Source: Rhopalosiphum padi (taxonomy: Eukaryota; Arthropoda; Insecta; Hemiptera; Aphididae). Taken from it: a stretch of 64,000 bases of DNA. Made by a program: the position numbers and the translations under genes. Under the pieces are notes generated by a model. That model did not search any database. It saw only the letters and a list, made by a program, of their open reading frames with translations, and was not told the DNA's origin. The stretch spans positions 10,843,178 to 10,907,177 of the forward strand of contig NC_083598.1 in assembly GCF_020882245.1 (NCBI RefSeq), given 5' to 3'. Shown piece by piece: positions 37,446 through 51,082 of this stretch. Every line of letters begins with the position of its first letter. Positions within the stretch are counted from its first letter, which is position 1.

Positions 37446-38320
37446 TTTGATAACATCCTTGACAGGATTTAGCATGAAGGTTTCCTTTACAAATTAAAAA
37501 ACTTTTTTCATCCCACCTACTTCCTTACCTGACTAATCGTCATTTCCAATTTCACTTCGATGATGCATTTTTTTTAAAAGCTAATAACATATCTACAGGT
37601 GACCTTCAAGGTGGTATTCTTTTACCTATTTTTTGTAATATTTTTACGCTTCTTACCAACAAACTACACCCAACATATTGGTCGCCAATTATGCGAATGA
37701 CAGGGTAATTTTATATATTCACGTGGACCTTAGCCATTCAAAATCTTCAATCTCGTCTTACACTTATAGAAGATTAGTACTCCAACTGGAGATTTAAATA
37801 AACCAATCCCAATTGATCCATATTACATTCGACTTCAGATTTGCCCCCTACTCGGATATCTTTGTATACGGCATCCAAATTCCAAGTGCTCTAAGTATTT
37901 CTTGACCTAACTCTTGATAAAAGGTTGACTTGAGCCTAGTTTATTAAATCCAAAAGTTTAAATTTAAATCTAAAACTACACTTTCTAAAAAGCCTCATCA
38001 ATAATAACAAATATACACACATCAATACTAATAAAACAAAAACCTTTCAAAACATTACAATACGTAAATTATTAAATGCCTATTCCTACGTTTCTAGCCA
38101 TACTATCCATTTTGATCTCAAAATTCCATCAATTCATGAAGAAGCAAAATTATACAATAGTCATTTATAAGATGGTATAACGTTATAACCTCATCACAAT
38201 CCTCTTATTAGAAATCTTGCTACTTCCACAATCCTTGGAAACCCTTCAAAGTGGTTTAAACAAAAATGGTGTCGCGATTTAAAAAAAGAATAATAATTAT
38301 AATAATAATGATAATAAAAT
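37446..38320 (+). mobile_element. Degraded Jockey-like non-LTR retrotransposon (RT part)
   Basis: Broken frames still read as the reverse transcriptase and C-terminal region of a Jockey-type element. About 37449-37510 gives WHEGLLYKL-like text with a stop (HEGFLYKLKNFF). From 37526 comes YLTNRHFQFHF, then LQGGIL (usual PQGSxLSP). At 37690-37701 the catalytic YADD appears as YAND after a frameshift. From about 38040 come FQNITIRKLLNAYSYVSS and LKIPSIHEEAKL, then NPLIRNLATSTILGNP and KWCRDL near the C-terminal end. An A/TAA-rich tail at 38281-38320 follows. Several stops and frameshifts, and the mutated catalytic site, show that it is dead. It lies in the same orientation as the host gene. Confidence 0.85.
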
Positions 38321-39285
38321 GAGTGTCATTAATGGGCGTTTGCACGTTTTGTATATAATTAACTGTGAACTGAAATCGATTTAATAATTTATAGGTAGAC
38401 ATTCCTAAATAACATTTATATACTTGATATACCCTGGAGGTATAGATTGTTAATCTTATTTAAAAACAAAAATAATAGATTTATTTTAATAGACGATTAT
38501 TTTTACCACAAAAAATTGGTTACAATACATTTTAATGTGTCAATATTTACTTTGGTAATAATAAACTGGTTTGTCAATATTTCATTATTTTCGATGTTTT
38601 CATAATCGACATTTTAATTTGTCGATATTTTGATTGTCAGCATTTCAACAGGCTTCTATTATAGTGTACACTATTATTTTACTACAAATTAATCAATAAT
38701 CATAATTTAAAATATGTTATGTATTTAGTTATTTTACTAGTATTATTTTAGTAATCTTAAGGGAAATATTAGAATAATAATTTAAATAACTAGATATTTA
38801 TTGAAAGGCTACAGCGCATATTACGTCGGTATACTCTAAGACACATGTTTATAACTGCTTAAAATATGTATAAATTATATTTATTAATTTCAAAAAATTA
38901 TTTTTAGGGAGAAAATAATGCATTGATTGCAATAATTATTATATTATGATTTTTTTAAACAGTAATAATTGAAAATAAGCAAAATAAAAATAATTTAATC
39001 AAGTAGATACATATTAATTTTACCAACTAGATATAATTAAAGTCACAATAAATAGACTAATTCCATGTAATAAGTAATTTTTATTTTTGTTAGTATTCAC
39101 CGATAATACATTTAAAATATCGTTTTAATTTCTTTCTATTTTCCAATGACGTCAACAAATTGATTTCAAGGCGGTCAGAATTATATTAAAACTCACCGAC
39201 TAGAGACATTGACTTCTAGTAGAATTTCAATTGTTGAGAACGACAACAGATCTGTCAATATAATTACAATCACATGCAATGTGCA

Positions 39286-39307
39286 ATATATATATATATA
39301 TATATAT
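39286..39307. repeat. (AT)n microsatellite
   Basis: This is an uninterrupted AT array in the last part of the giant intron. Confidence 0.9.
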
Positions 39308-41976
39308 TATAGAGAATGAACTACCTGCAGCAGTTTATTGGTAATAGACGAGATAGACTTGAGTATTACATTGCTGTATATAGTGTGTATAAACTGACGG
39401 TCAGACAGTTATTTAAAAACTTACGACGGTCTATAGAAAATAAAATGAAGTTTCTGGGTGGTACAGTATGATGGAAAACTATCTCCCGATTGTTCACATG
39501 TTTCGTCGTACGTATTCTTTAATCTTCATACGTTTGAGACTAATTTATTTTTACCATATGATTTTGATAAATATATTTTTATGTAGGTATTTGATCTAAA
39601 GATTACTAAGAAGAATTTTTTTTTACCAAATTAACGACATATTATATAGTCAATACATATATAGAATTATATATAATTTATTTTATGAACACATAATATA
39701 TCTATACATTTCATACATTTCTAAACCTAATGATAATATATGAAATTCATATAATATTACTGTATATTTCATATGAACAGTAAACATATAAAAGTTAAGT
39801 AATTTTAGATTGTGTTTGGAGTCCACAAAACTGAGTTCTTTATACAATGATTTATTGTTACAACAGGTTGGGTCCTATAAAAAAAAGTTCAATGACTTAA
39901 CCTAACAACAAGGTTAAATTTGAATTTTGAAAATGTTTTATAATACCATTATTATGTAATTGTCTTAATTTTAAATAGACCTTCTATAATGTATTCCATC
40001 TATCCTTGATAAATGTTAAAATATGCTTTTTGTAAATGCATTTATGTAAAGGGATTTTGAGAATAATAACCTCTAATTTATCATTTTATTAATATTGTAA
40101 TATATTTATTTTTTTTATAAGTTATTATATTATGTCTCTGTAATATGGTAATTTTTATTAAGATGCTTAAGTAATTTTTAATAATTAATGTTTTCTTTTA
40201 TTTAATAAGATTTTATAAGACTTAAGTTTATTAAACTTCGTAAATTATTTAACGTTATATTTTATAAAACTCAGTTTTGAAGAACCCAAAACATTATTAA
40301 TAAAAATAATAATATTAGGTATGTTCTAATACAATATACATTTGTTTATAGAGATTATCGAAATTAAGTGTGATTGTTTATAATAAATTAAGTGATCTTT
40401 ATCATATAATATTTCGAACTATAAGGTGTGGCCATAAAGGTTCTAAAATAAAATTTTTTTCTGAAAATTGTTATCTTTATTTGTATTTTATACAAATTCA
40501 ATTAAAATTATACTTATTTTTACTAATTATTTTATTTTGTGAAAATTATAACAATACATTAAGATTATAATATCAAGAAAATATGTTCACCCTGCAGAAT
40601 AAATATTTAAAATAACCCATAATTTTAACTAACAGATTTTTTATTTTTTTCTTATTTCTTATTTTTAATAAAAATGTTTTAAAAAAAGTGGGAAATGGTT
40701 TTTTCCACTGGAGTCTTTGCTTCGTTAATAAAAGTAATTATCCAACATCCTTTTGCTCTTTTACTTCGCTATTAGTACCCGTGAACATAATCAATTAAAA
40801 GATAGAGAAACATTTTTTTGGTAGAGTATAGAAAAGGGAAGGTGTGCAAATTAAATTGCCGCAGGCAGGAGGTTTCTGCATAGCCTGTAATAATAATAAT
40901 AAAAAAAAAAAACAACAGCAACATTTCAGCAAGAAACAAATTATCTCTAAGGTATACTTAAAATTAAATTTTATTTATTACAAAGAGTTGTGCCTTTGTA
41001 TAAGATTACAAGCATCTGGAAATTAAAAAAAATATATATTAATAAGTAAACACTTTTTGTACACCCAAAATGAACATCCTCCGGTTTTTATACACGAGTT
41101 CAAAGAGTGTATATAATAACATGGTAGATTATAGTATTGATATTTTTTATTTTTACTGTTTACGAAAATTATTAAAACAGATTTTTCAAAAACGAAAAAC
41201 CTCGAGAAAATTAATTTTACCAACGTTGTTTCTAAAAGCAGTAAATTGAATACTTATGTAATATCTTCCTCTGCTTTTATAATACGTAGGTGTGTTGTTG
41301 TATTACATTTAATTTTGAAGAGCCAATATACTTAGAATCCTTCTAAACCTAATATAATACATATAATATTATATTCAATGCGTGGAATAAGAAATATATA
41401 TTGATAAATGTAATATCACATTGTTCGTATACATTGTAATTGCAATACTTGCCTTGTAACGATCTAGTTAAGAAAATACTATTTATTTTGTTACTTACCT
41501 AAGTACAATAAATATATTATGTTGTCTATAATTGTATATTATGTATATTGGTATAATCAGTAAATTTTGACCATTTAATAACTAATAATTATATTTTTGT
41601 ATTAATATAATTGAATATCATACGACTTAAATCATAATAATAATTGTACTCAGAAAGTCAGAATAAACATTACTAACAGTTTCTTTCTCTCTCTCTCAAA
41701 ATCAAAATCAAAAATTAAAAACAATGTTTTCTCTCAAATTGAATTAGTTAAAATGACACAACATTTGTTTCAACATCATTGATTCGTAATCTGATACTGT
41801 TGTCAAATGTATCAAACTGATAACGTAATAATTGTTAGTATTTTTCTAATCGCTTTAAATGCAACGTAACGTTATGTTTTATTTTAACTTTTGGCGTGTT
41901 AATAAAATACACACAATATACTTATATCTACTGATGCATACCTGATTGAATTGTAGTATAATATGATGGTTTACAG

Positions 41977-42184
41977 GTGGCCTGGATCCATATCGACAGG
42001 AAGATGATACTCGCAGTGCACAAACACGTCATCGCTCGTATACCCAGATTCAGCATGGCCCACGATGGCCAGAAGACGTGGCTACTAAACATCAACGGCG
42101 TGAGAGCGTCGGATAAAGGCATTTACATGTGTCAAGTTAACACCGACCCGATGATCAGTCAAATCGGTTACTTGCAAGTGGTCG
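41977..42184 (+). CDS. DIP/lachesin-like protein, exon for Ig1 second half
   Basis: This exon contributes 69 residues beginning VAWIHIDRKMIL and ending VGYLQVV-type sequence (IGYLQVV). It contains the invariant Ig tryptophan (AWI), and DKGIYMCQVNTDP carries the second Ig1 cysteine (residue 124 in the full model). The segment around HKHVIARIPRFS matches the DIP Ig1 face that contacts Dpr proteins in known family structures. The acceptor is TTTACAG and the donor GTGAGT is strong, leaving one base (phase 1). An apparent minus-strand frame at 41928-42122 is a shadow of this exon. Identity with the DIP-delta subgroup (IHIDR, VISRIPR-like, NTDPMISQ) is strong by recall. Confidence 0.96.
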
Positions 42185-43654
42185 GTGAGTTATACTTGTT
42201 GTCCATAGTGGCGTATGAATACCGATGAGTTATCATTTTATATTCTTCAAGAAATCACGGTGCTATAATGATAATACTATTGTCTGTCTGGGCGGGAAAA
42301 ATATCGAAGACCAATAAATTAATATTTTGCTTCAATATTAATATTGAAGTTCCATTTTGTATTTGCGGAAGACCATTGATTACATTTAAAAAATTCATCA
42401 TCGTCATATCGAAACTCATAACAGTTTAACGTTGCCCACAAGTTAAGGTTATACTACCTACTACCCGCATATACATAATTTAATATACTTTTGGTAATGA
42501 GAATTGCGGGGGATGGAGATAAAATTTAATTAAAAAAATCCCCACACCTAGAACCGGCTTAAAATTCAGGTCTATTTTTTTTCCACCAGCACCGGACTGT
42601 CCAGCAAAGCCGATTATAATATTTTAGAACAGCAAATCCCATTTTTTCTCTTATACTTTTCATTATATCATTCAGCGGCGTTTGAACGAAAATAGTTTTT
42701 TTTTAAAAAAACACGACTAAAAATACACGAGTTCTTTTAGATGGATTATGCACTTGAATGTAATCCAATGACTCCACTTTATTTTCTATAATACTAAAAA
42801 AAGTTAAACAAGTTTTTTATCCTCAGATTTATTTACAAATAAACGTAATATCCGAAATCATAAAAATATATAATATAGGAAAGCTTAGCTATATATCATT
42901 GCTAATATTACCTGATAGTAAAAATAAAAACTTAAACATAATAAATTAAATCACTAAAACTATATTATTGTGATGTTTAATCTAAAAACGTTAATGATTT
43001 TAGGATATTCGTCAACGTAGATATAACTTATAATATGTAGACATTAGTTATTAGAGTTATAATAAATTTATATTAAATTAAAAAATAACAAAATTAATAA
43101 TGTTTATTAGTCGTTACTATTATCCGTATTTTAAATTTAAATTAATTAATGTGAAAAATCTACTAAAAATATTTGAATAATCATTAGGTTTTGAGATTGA
43201 AATAGTGTTACTTTATTAATAACACATAAAATATAGATGGTTATTTACCAAGCATACTCCATCAATTTTTTTCTCAATTATATAGTAAAGTTGTCAAAAA
43301 TCTGATTTTAGAATCTTAAATTATACTTAAATACCATATTTTCAAGTTCTTGAGAGTTTTGTACTACTATTATAGGAGTATCTTGTGAAGATATAAACTT
43401 CTGTTTTTTAAATTTAAAACAGATTTTCTATTGTAAACTATATAGTTTGTCATTTTTTGACGCACCAAAATTAAAAAGGAATGAATGGTTTTTGAGTTAG
43501 ATATTTAATATTGTATACTAAGGATAATAGATCTACGATAATGGTGATTTGAAAATTTTGATAATTTATATTAATTTTTTAATATTTATAATTTTTAAAA
43601 TTGATGCTAGTATAATAAATACCAAACTCAATATTACATCTATTTTATATTTTT

Positions 43655-43900
43655 TTGAAATCATTTTTATGGACTATTATCTTTAGTTTGAAGAAGGGAA
43701 GAAAACTGATGGGTTTTGAAAGAAAAATCCTAAGGAAGATCTTTGTTGATGGTAACGGACGAAGAAAAAGAGGAGTGAAGAGTAAGAAAAATAGTGAGTG
43801 GAAGAGACTCTTCCTGAAACATAATAAACTGGACATAATAAAATTAAGAATTAAAGATAAGACTAGACACACGTTGTGAAGTTATATTAAGCCATACCCA
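43655..43900 (+). mobile_element. RTE-like retrotransposon relic (RT C-terminal part)
   Basis: A 74-codon + frame contains GFERKILRKIF, the hallmark that follows the reverse transcriptase domain in RTE-type and related non-LTR elements (usual form xxFERKILRRIYGP). Downstream, KNSEWKRLFLKHNKLDIIKLRIK corresponds to the usual RxNxELxxLYxxPDIxxxIKxxRL region. The preceding bases read like the YGSETW..L segment after frame slips. The relic lacks the catalytic part and is non-functional. Its orientation matches the Ig gene. Confidence 0.6.
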
Positions 43901-44280
43901 TGCCTCCCAACTCCTTCTCTAAAACATCGCATTTACTTATTGTGCGTTGTATTTATATGTACATATTGTAAATTTTCTATTAAAAAAAAAGTAAATTTAA
44001 AAATTCCAAAAATAATAATTTAAATAAGTATATTACTAAAGAAAAATATAGGATGAGTATACTTAGTAAATCATCCAGTATAATATTATCATATAATGAC
44101 ATAATTACCATCAGTATACCATCATACGAATTTTGTCAAATTCAAATTCAAAATTATTAGTTTTATAATTATTCAGTAATAATTATATATTTATTTATGA
44201 TAGTTTACTAATAATAAAAATGCACAAATCAGTTTTTTCAAATGTATCCAATCATTCCAATTAAATATTGATTATATTTA

Positions 44281-44305
44281 ATAATATAATATAATATAAT
44301 ATAAT
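44281..44305. repeat. (ATAAT)5 pentanucleotide repeat
   Basis: Five perfect copies of ATAAT occur in tandem. Confidence 0.92.
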
Positions 44306-47300
44306 GTGTTATTAATATTGGTAATACGTTTTAATGTAATAATATAAAATTAATATTCAAACTAAAACTCTAATAGTTATAACATTTTTATTTTGCTTTA
44401 TTAAGTGTAAAATATTTTATTTTGAGAATAAACTACAAGTATAGTTGAATTGTAAAAAATAAAAATAAATAAATGTTTCAGAAAAACATAATAAAGATTG
44501 ACTTGTTGTGTAAAAAAGATAATTGAGTTAATTATAAAACAAAAGGTAAATATTTCAAACCAATTTAACTTTAGATACTAAACGAGAAAGCCAAGAAACT
44601 TACAAATTATGTAATTAATTTTAATAAATTATTTGTATTTCTTTATTTAATTTATTTTAATAAAAATACTAAAAAAGATTTTAGTAATTAGCAATTAAAC
44701 CAAAAAAATATAAAATTTATCAAAACATCTTAATTATATAATGGTTAGTTTTGCATTATATTGGTACCTATTATAAAAATAGTTGTATCTAATTTAAACA
44801 TAGTGAGTTTAAATTTTAAGTTATTCTATGTCATATTAAATTTATCTTCATTTCTACGTTTTAGAGTTAGTTAATTTTAATATTTTATTATTTATTATTC
44901 TCATTACGAAATTATCTAATTTAGACAAGGATTCAATGCATTTGAATCTCTTTTCTTTTTTTTCTTTTTTGAATACCTGCCACAAAATTGTCTATGCTAT
45001 AAATGTGTTTCAACTGTATCTTTATTATTCTAACAATTCTTTAAGGCATTCTATTTATTTTTTTCACATTTTTATGAATATGATAAAAAACGGGAAAAAA
45101 ATTAATTTTTATTCGAGCAAGTGTAAAAATAAATATTTTAACGCATTTATTTTATAGAGTATTAATTAAATAAATTTTTTTTTATTATTAAAAAAAAAAT
45201 AATATATTCCTTGATGGTTTTTAGTTATAAATGAATCTTTTAATTAGGGAATTACGTTCCGAGTCCAATTTACAAATTACTAATTAGAACATATAATATC
45301 CATAGTGTGTTATGATTATTTTGAAAAATTATATTTGTGATTAAAACCAACAATATAATAATATGATGCGTAAAAATATTATAAATTAACTTAATTTAAT
45401 ATATTCGGTAAAATATGCTAATGGTTTTTTTTTTAAAAGTAATACAACACAATTGCAATTAAAAATAAAAAATATTGTATATTACTAGTTTTGTGCATTT
45501 TTTTTTTTTTTTTTGTAATGTTATGTTTTATTAATAGTTATATATATGGTTTAATACATTGAAAACGTGGAACTTTTGTTATTATTGACCAAATCGTTAT
45601 ATAAGCTTGAAATTCCTCTGAAAAATACTTGGCCATTAAATGTCAAAACTATCTTGAAAACATATCGACTTTATTTAAACGAAAAATAACTTTAGTGAAC
45701 AGAATGATAATATTTATTATTACATTCTATTCTTATAAAACTGACATTTCTAAGAGAAGATTATGTGCCTTTTTTCGTTTCTCCTCTAAAATTGTTATTC
45801 ATTCGTATGGCATTCTAAAATGAATCAGAATAATAGCTAACATTTCATGCATTATTCAAATGTACCTAAAATTCTTTAAAATATATCCTAGTTATGTGAA
45901 ATGAATTGAGCCATGACCTTTTATCTATATATTAAAGACAATAATTAATTCTTTATGAAAATTAAATTATTTCTAAATCCACGTAAATTTTAAATCATCT
46001 TTGTTCATAATTTAAATTTAAAAACTATCCATGCGTTCAGTATTTGATCATAATTTTCATATACATATGGTATCTAATCAAAATAATTATATACATTTAA
46101 ATTATTAATATTCATACCATTAACTACTCATTATAATAACGTTATTAAGTATGTGTCTGCCATTGATATACAGAATATAATTAATAATATATTACCATTA
46201 AATATTATAATACATATATATTATATATATATAGTAAGTATTAAAATAAATTTGATATATGAGAAGTTTTTTAATCGATGAAAGAACAAAACGATCATGT
46301 CTGGCTTAAATTATTATAAATGTTTTATTCTGTAAAAGATGATTTTTTATGATCAACATTTATTTTTAAAAAACAACAACTAAAATGTTTATAATTTGTT
46401 TTTATGATGTTATACTGAAAAGGAACTTATTCCTTAATTCTTTTTCAACTTAATAATTTATTATTTCACATTAATTGTATTATAAATTACATTGAAAAAA
46501 TAATTTTTAAAAATGCCTTACATATTTCAATAACACACATAATAATACATAATACGTTTTAGATAATATACTATATATTATTTTGTTATTAAAACCAACA
46601 ATAAAATTATATGTTGGATGATACATAGTAATAAAAATATGATAAAGAGAAAAGTTGTGTAAGATTACTCAATTTTTTAATGAATAAAAAAGTTAGTTTA
46701 CCTATTAATTTTAAAATTAAATAAAACTGAATAATAATTATCAAATTTTTAATGATCTTTATACTAATATTCACATAATCATAAAAAAAAACCTGTAAAG
46801 AATTTAAATACTAAGAGATATTATAATTATTAATAATATTATAACTTTATAGCTTTCTTGACTTGCCACAAATATTCAAAACCATTAAGTTTCATGCTCT
46901 AATAATTATGAGCAATACACGCTTAAACATAGAAATATTCAAAATTTCAAATAAAAACTGATCAATCGTATTTATTCCCATTGAACCCAAATAAACAGAG
47001 TATATTGTGTACAAACTAACAAAAAATATTAAACATCTTTAAGCGATGCTTATAATGGTGGTATCAAATTACATTGATAAATTATTTTAAAATAATGAAA
47101 ATGAGATAAAATGTACATTGCATAGTATTTAAACAAATATAATAATATTATATAAGCATACTAATAATGAAAATAAAATAAAATTTAAATGGATAATAAA
47201 ATAAATGACAATTTTATACTCATAATAATTAAAATTAATCATTTGAGACAGTATATGTATTGTCTATAAGGACAAAAATATTCAATTTATAAAAATGAGT

Positions 47301-48970
47301 ATTTTTATATAAAAATACAACCTATAATTTTTTTAATTATTACCCAAGTTAAATCATAGAATTTAAGCACAAATTTGAGACCAAAAATGGTATTATAATA
47401 ATTAATTTTAACAACATAAGCTAAGTTCTCATTTTATTAATACATCTTTAATGTTGACTTAAGAATTGATTTTTCTTAACCAATGATATAGTTGCATTTT
47501 TTTTAAATAATAGTTTTACTAGTAAAACATTAAGGATTTCAAACATTTTAAAATAAAATATTTCTAGAGTACCGCTATGGAGACACATGCAAATAATTTA
47601 TAAAATAAATTGTTGTCATATCCTAATTTTATTTTTAACCATAAGTAATAAATAATAAAAACCGCATATTGGATTTCATATAAACTTTACCGACATAAAT
47701 AATGATTTTCTACAATACTGGACGTTTCAATAAAGGAGCATAAATGTATTATTGACTTACGTTTTCTAGACTGTCAAATACCTGACATAAGCCTATTGTT
47801 TATGATTTGTGACTTTCTTTACTACCAAGTGTCCAATACGTTTCTTATTTAAAACTGCGAGTGATTTTTCATCTTTTTATATTTAAAAATATATATTTAT
47901 TTAAATAAAAAGTTTCAAAAGTAAACCATAAATGCATATTTAGATACGCGTAATGGTTTTTTCATAGTTATATACAATATTATATGTTGAATACGTTATT
48001 ACAAAGATTATATTATAATACGAGTTATACAGTTTTTTTTTTATTTTAAAATAAGAAATTTATAATCGTTAGTATATGTGCAATAAGTAAATAAAATACT
48101 ATAATATATTATACACAGAGAACATTAATGTATATGAAGATATAGTATGAGGGGGAAGGCTGTCCAGTGACGGAACCCTCAGGCGGCACACAACGCAGAA
48201 GTTAGTAAACGGAGGGTAATTAATTGAAATGCTTGAATTATTTTTATTCCGATGCCTTGACACAAACCCATATCTGTATTTCATTAGTCCAAATGGTCCT
48301 TAACATTTATTTGTAAATAATTATTTTAGTGTTTAGGTTACACAGCTTAAATTAGTTATTTTTGTAGTTTGATAACACTTCAATAATATTTTGTTTTAAA
48401 AAATATATTATAACCAGTTGTATGTTTTAGGAAATAATATTATTTATTTTGTATTCAGTTTTAAGAACAACTAGGAATTCACAAATACTAAGAATGGTTA
48501 CAAATTTCAAATTCGATTTTCGCGAAATTGTACTGACTATTTTCCACGTTATCATAAATCACGCAATGAATAAAATTATATATTTTAAACTTAACTAAAT
48601 TAAATGATAATACTAAGCTTGAAGAATGTCTGGTATTTTTTCGTTATTACAATTAATATTAATGATAAATTTTAAATGAATACTATTTATATGTTTAATA
48701 CTTAAACTTTTAAGAATTACTTTAAATAATAATTATTTACTGCAGTTCATATACATATATTATATAATAGAATGTATGAATAGTTAATGTATGTTTTTTT
48801 TTTAATTTCTCTTTTTATCTGCTATAATTATAAATTATATTATATAAGCGTAACTATATATTATTAAGTGCGAATAAAGTGAGAAGAGTGCCCCGGTTAT
48901 ATATCAATTATATACTGTGCAATTTTTTTTCATTTATATAGATAAAAATTAATAAATTAAATTTTAACAG

Positions 48971-49132
48971 TGCCACCAAATATAGTGGACGATGAAAGTT
49001 CTACTTCAACTGTAGCTGTAAGAGAAGGCCTCAACATATCACTTACGTGCAAAGCAAAAGGTAATCCAGAACCAAGAATTGTGTGGAAAAGAGAAAATGG
49101 ATTCAATATAACGGTGGATAGAAGGAAAAAAG
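48971..49132 (+). CDS. DIP/lachesin-like protein, exon for Ig2 first half
   Basis: This 162-base exon is phase 1 at both ends. It opens with VPPNIVDDES, the conserved Ig1-Ig2 linker. STSTVAVREGLNISLTCKAKG carries the first Ig2 cysteine (residue 168), and PEPRIVWKREN carries the Ig2 tryptophan. Two N-glycosylation sequons, NIS and NIT, are visible. The donor GTAAAA follows a lysine-rich end (DRRKK). The spacing and the VPPN plus AVRE motifs match DIP-delta more than other DIPs in my memory. The minus-strand frame at 48957-49160 is a shadow. Confidence 0.95.
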
Positions 49133-49261
49133 GTAAAAAAAATAAATAATAACAATGCACGTATATTAAGTTAAAATAATTATTATGGTTTAAATATTGA
49201 TTTTTGTAAATTCAAACTATTGTTTATATTTACACATTATTTAATCGTATAAATTATTTAT

Positions 49262-49352
49262 TTATTTATATTTATTATTTGACTCTGCCATGGTTTGATC
49301 AAATTCTTCTAAAAGGATTCTATTGTTGACAATTTTTTTGCCCGCACATTTC
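49262..49352 (-). CDS. Nested antisense gene, terminal exon (unknown protein)
   Basis: On the minus strand a strong acceptor (TTTCATTTTTAG) precedes one base that completes a GGG codon from the upstream exon, followed by 29 codons and TAA at 49262-49264. The peptide is hydrophilic: KCAGKKIVNNR, then ILLEEFDQTMAESNNKYK. AATAAA-type polyadenylation signals overlap and follow the stop. The phase match with the exon at 49978-50159 is exact, and the other two frames contain stops. I do not recognise the protein. It may be a lineage-restricted gene nested in the intron of the Ig gene. Confidence 0.5.
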
Positions 49353-49977
49353 CTAAAAATGAAATTAATTTAATAAGTAATTATTGAATACGATAACACA
49401 GATTATATTAAATTAAATATTATAAATATTATATTTAGTCGCAGTAAATTCTATAGTGATTTGTATGTATAATCAGTTGTATATTTGTGGATAAATTGTA
49501 ATTTAATTGAAAAAATTTTAATTTAAAATTTAACAAACCCTAGTAATTCTATTAGTTAAATTACAATTCGAGTAATAATTTCAGAATATATGTGTACTTA
49601 TCATACTTATATACTCGTACAAATTTATATTGATTCTGAAACATAATATTATAGTCATATCATAGGTAATAGACATCTGATTTTATTAAATATATTAGAA
49701 TTATAATATAATAAATATATTTTATTTCAGATCATTTTAATTCTGATAGTAATTTTTTTATTGAATATTTTAAACATGGAAATAAAACAAATAAATGTTT
49801 ATTAATTATAATGTACCATACTATTCTACGAGTTAAATTTTGTTAATATATAAGACACAATATTTTAGGACATTCTAAATTAATTCATAATAGGTATAAT
49901 ATTATAATATTAATATATTACAATACATAATAAAGATACTTGTGGAACAATATTGTCCCAATAAACATAGTACATAC

Positions 49978-50159
49978 CCTGTTTTATGTTTTCTAGTCGG
50001 AGTGAATCTCGATTGGTTAGTATTTTCAGAATTACTTTTTATTTCCATAAGTTCTTCTTTTGATATGTTTAGTAATAATATTATGTACCGTAAAAGTTGA
50101 ATATCTACTTGAGTTTTTTTCAATGTTAAGTCATCCATTACATTTTCGTGCTTGAAAAA
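49978..50159 (-). CDS. Nested antisense gene, middle exon (unknown protein)
   Basis: The 182 bases are open in only one frame. They are bounded by a good acceptor (CATTCGTTGCAG) and a good donor (GG then GTATGT). The 60 encoded residues start FFKHENVMDDLTLKK and include QVDIQLLRYIILLLN, an amphipathic or hydrophobic helix, then KEELMEIKSNSENTNQ and a basic end, TPTRKHKT. Base composition is clearly less AT-rich than the flanks, as expected for coding DNA here. It starts at phase 0 and ends at phase 2, compatible with both neighbours. No family is recognised. The helical segment could be a coiled coil rather than a membrane segment. Confidence 0.5.
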
Positions 50160-51082
50160 CTGCAACGAATGAATTTAAAGATATTTGGTAATATTTTATT
50201 TGATGTATCAACTATCGATATCAAGATATTCAAAACAATTAAAAATAATTTGTATGTATTTCACTACTTATATAGTAAACAACACTAGTTGGATAATCAA
50301 TATATATTATATATTACACAAATCACTTAGATACCTACGTTATATTATTGTTTTAAAATATCTAATATACGACGTAATATATTAATTAATTATTATAATA
50401 CGCATACTGTGTACATAATATATGGATTGTATTAAATAAATTAATAAAATGAATAACTAAAATATGTCTAAATATATTTTAATGCTAGTAATCAACGATG
50501 AGTGATCGTTTGCTGGCACTTTTCCCAATACAAAACAGTAATTTAATTTATGTGGTAATTTTTATTTGCACGTTTTATATTCTGATAAATTTGTTTTGAT
50601 AGATATTAATTATTTAATAGCTTATAATATATTTTATTATTACAACGTCGACGATAATATATATTATTACATTTTTAACTTATGTAAGACATATACTATA
50701 CTTCTAACGATAATCGTAGCAAAATAACATATTATACAAAACACTGTCTTAAACTGTCTTAAAAATATTTTAAAATGAGTTTAGCGCACAACTTGAAGTG
50801 TTTTTTCTCTAAACCATACGCAAAATACCAAGTTTGAATTCATCAGAACCAATTTTATGCTGAAAACTTTAAGATAAGAGTTATTTTACCTATTATAAAT
50901 CTTAAAGTTGAAAACATTAGAAATATTTTTATACAATCTTTGTGTAAGTTATGACTATGGAAAATATTACAATTTAAAATTGTATATATGTATCACAGAA
51001 AATCAAAATTTCATAAAATATCAAAAACTGTAAGCTTTACAACAGGTTTATATTCATTTTTATATTAGAGCTAATAACATAC

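Larger units (their letters stand above)
13898..41976 (+). other. Giant 28-kb intron within Ig1
   Basis: This intron splits Ig1 between GNYK and VAWIHID at phase 0. Most of it is AT-rich DNA without coding potential. It also holds CpG-rich islands, microsatellites and transposon relics listed individually. Intervals 13.9-16.3, 16.6-19.0, 19.1-20.2, 22.1-23.2, 24.1-29.5, 31.9-34.5, 34.8-35.8, 38.4-39.2 and 39.4-41.9 kb show nothing I can name beyond AT-rich sequence and short homopolymers. Long introns near the 5' end are typical of neuronal adhesion genes and often carry regulatory DNA. Confidence 0.9.
42185..48970 (+). other. Intron between Ig1 and Ig2 exons
   Basis: This 6.8 kb phase-1 intron is AT-rich. 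It contains a 20-bp perfect palindrome, CTTCAATATTAATATTGAAG, at 42330-42349, an RTE-like retrotransposon relic near 43.7 kb, a pentanucleotide repeat at 44281-44305 and a 17-base T run near 45498-45514. A short more GC-rich scrap at about 48145-48220 contains CAGTGACGGAACC, possibly a transposon-end fragment. I see nothing else in 44.3-48.1 kb. Confidence 0.9.

Noticed and set aside
41928..42122. Minus-strand frame over the Ig1 exon
   Set aside because: Shadow of the + strand Ig exon; the same holds for 48957-49160 and 59390-59602.
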